5,437 bases of DNA, taken from positions 1 to 5,437 of the forward strand of contig JAICUS010000425.1 in the NCBI GenBank assembly GCA_025935735.1. The letters are read 5' to 3'. The stretch's first letter is position 1, and every line of letters begins with the position of its first letter. Position numbers and translations under genes: made by a program. Source of the DNA: Solirubrobacteraceae bacterium (GTDB lineage Bacteria; Actinomycetota; Thermoleophilia; Solirubrobacterales; Solirubrobacteraceae). Under the pieces are notes generated by a model, which was not told the origin of the DNA, ran no database searches, and worked only from the letters and a program-made list of their open reading frames with translations. Of the stretch, positions 5,259 to 5,437 are shown one piece after another.

Positions 5259-5437
5259 TCAATCCTGCGCCGGCACGAGCCGCAGCGTCGTCGCCACGAC
5301 CTCGGGCGTGACCATCGCCTCGGTGGAGCCGGGCGAGCGGGAGCCGTACTTCGCCCGGAACGCGTCGGAGACGCGCTCGTTGACGTCGGGATCGCGCTCC
5401 GGCTCCACGCCCGCCTCGACGCCCTCGATCTCGACGC
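5259..5437 (-). CDS. DUF2255-type protein, C-terminal part (truncated by window edge)
   Basis: The - strand frame is open from the window edge to TGA at 5261-5259 and gives the last 58 residues. These include EPERDPDVNERVSDAFRAKY, then GSTEAMVTPEVVATTLRLVP. The 'DPDxNxxVxxAFRAKY ... MVTPEVxATTLRLVP' layout resembles the end of DUF2255-family proteins, small (about 120-aa) proteins related to the split-barrel flavin/F420-binding fold. The family assignment is from remembered motifs; the function is unknown and the N-terminal half is outside the window. The stop is 132 nt before the methyltransferase start on the same strand, so read-through from this gene is possible. Confidence 0.6.
   Translation of the reverse strand, partial: VEIEGVEAGVEPERDPDVNERVSDAFRAKYGSRSPGSTEAMVTPEVVATTLRLVPAQD

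Noticed and set aside
5218..5437. + strand ATG at 5218 preceded by AGAGGT, open to the window end
   Set aside because: The Shine-Dalgarno-like sequence touches the ATG, leaving no spacer, and the translation is Ser/Thr/Arg-rich; it mirrors the DUF2255-type frame on the other strand.

Overview
The window is very GC-rich (roughly 75% by eye), has no AT-rich island, and uses GTG starts embedded in GTGA stop/start overlaps. This fits a high-GC actinobacterium. The aroF-tyrA-aroA order and a secreted protein ending in an 'IxPxSLALxxxxIYWTxxG' motif suggest Thermoleophilia/Solirubrobacterales. That placement is from memory of family patterns, not a database search.

Positions 1-2751 (+ strand) hold a compact aromatic amino acid operon: the 3' end of a type I-beta DAHP synthase (aroF), prephenate dehydrogenase with a C-terminal ACT domain (tyrA), and EPSP synthase (aroA). 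Together they cover the first step of the shikimate pathway, its sixth step (EPSP formation), and the branch to tyrosine. Each junction is a GTGA overlap. The same overlap follows aroA, but the reading frame it opens stops after 23 codons (2748-2819), which looks like the stub of a lost fourth gene.

Positions 2798-5126 (- strand) converge on that operon. In transcription order they encode a TlrB/RlmA-type 23S rRNA guanine-N1 methyltransferase, a secreted protein of unknown function joined to it by a GTGA overlap, and a secreted SIMPL-domain (DUF541) protein 41 nt further on. They probably share a transcript. Upstream, also on the - strand, is the 3' end of a DUF2255-type gene (5259 to the window end).

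The only sizeable non-coding stretch is 5127-5258. On the - strand it holds a 9-codon open frame (MAAHQHAYL), two GC-rich hairpins, and a strong Shine-Dalgarno for the methyltransferase. The last two sense codons of the small frame are complementary to that Shine-Dalgarno, an arrangement like the leader-peptide attenuators of erm macrolide-resistance methyltransferases. This is the most interesting candidate in the window. It is a hypothesis drawn from the sequence alone. No tRNA, rRNA, CRISPR array, insertion sequence or phage gene was seen.
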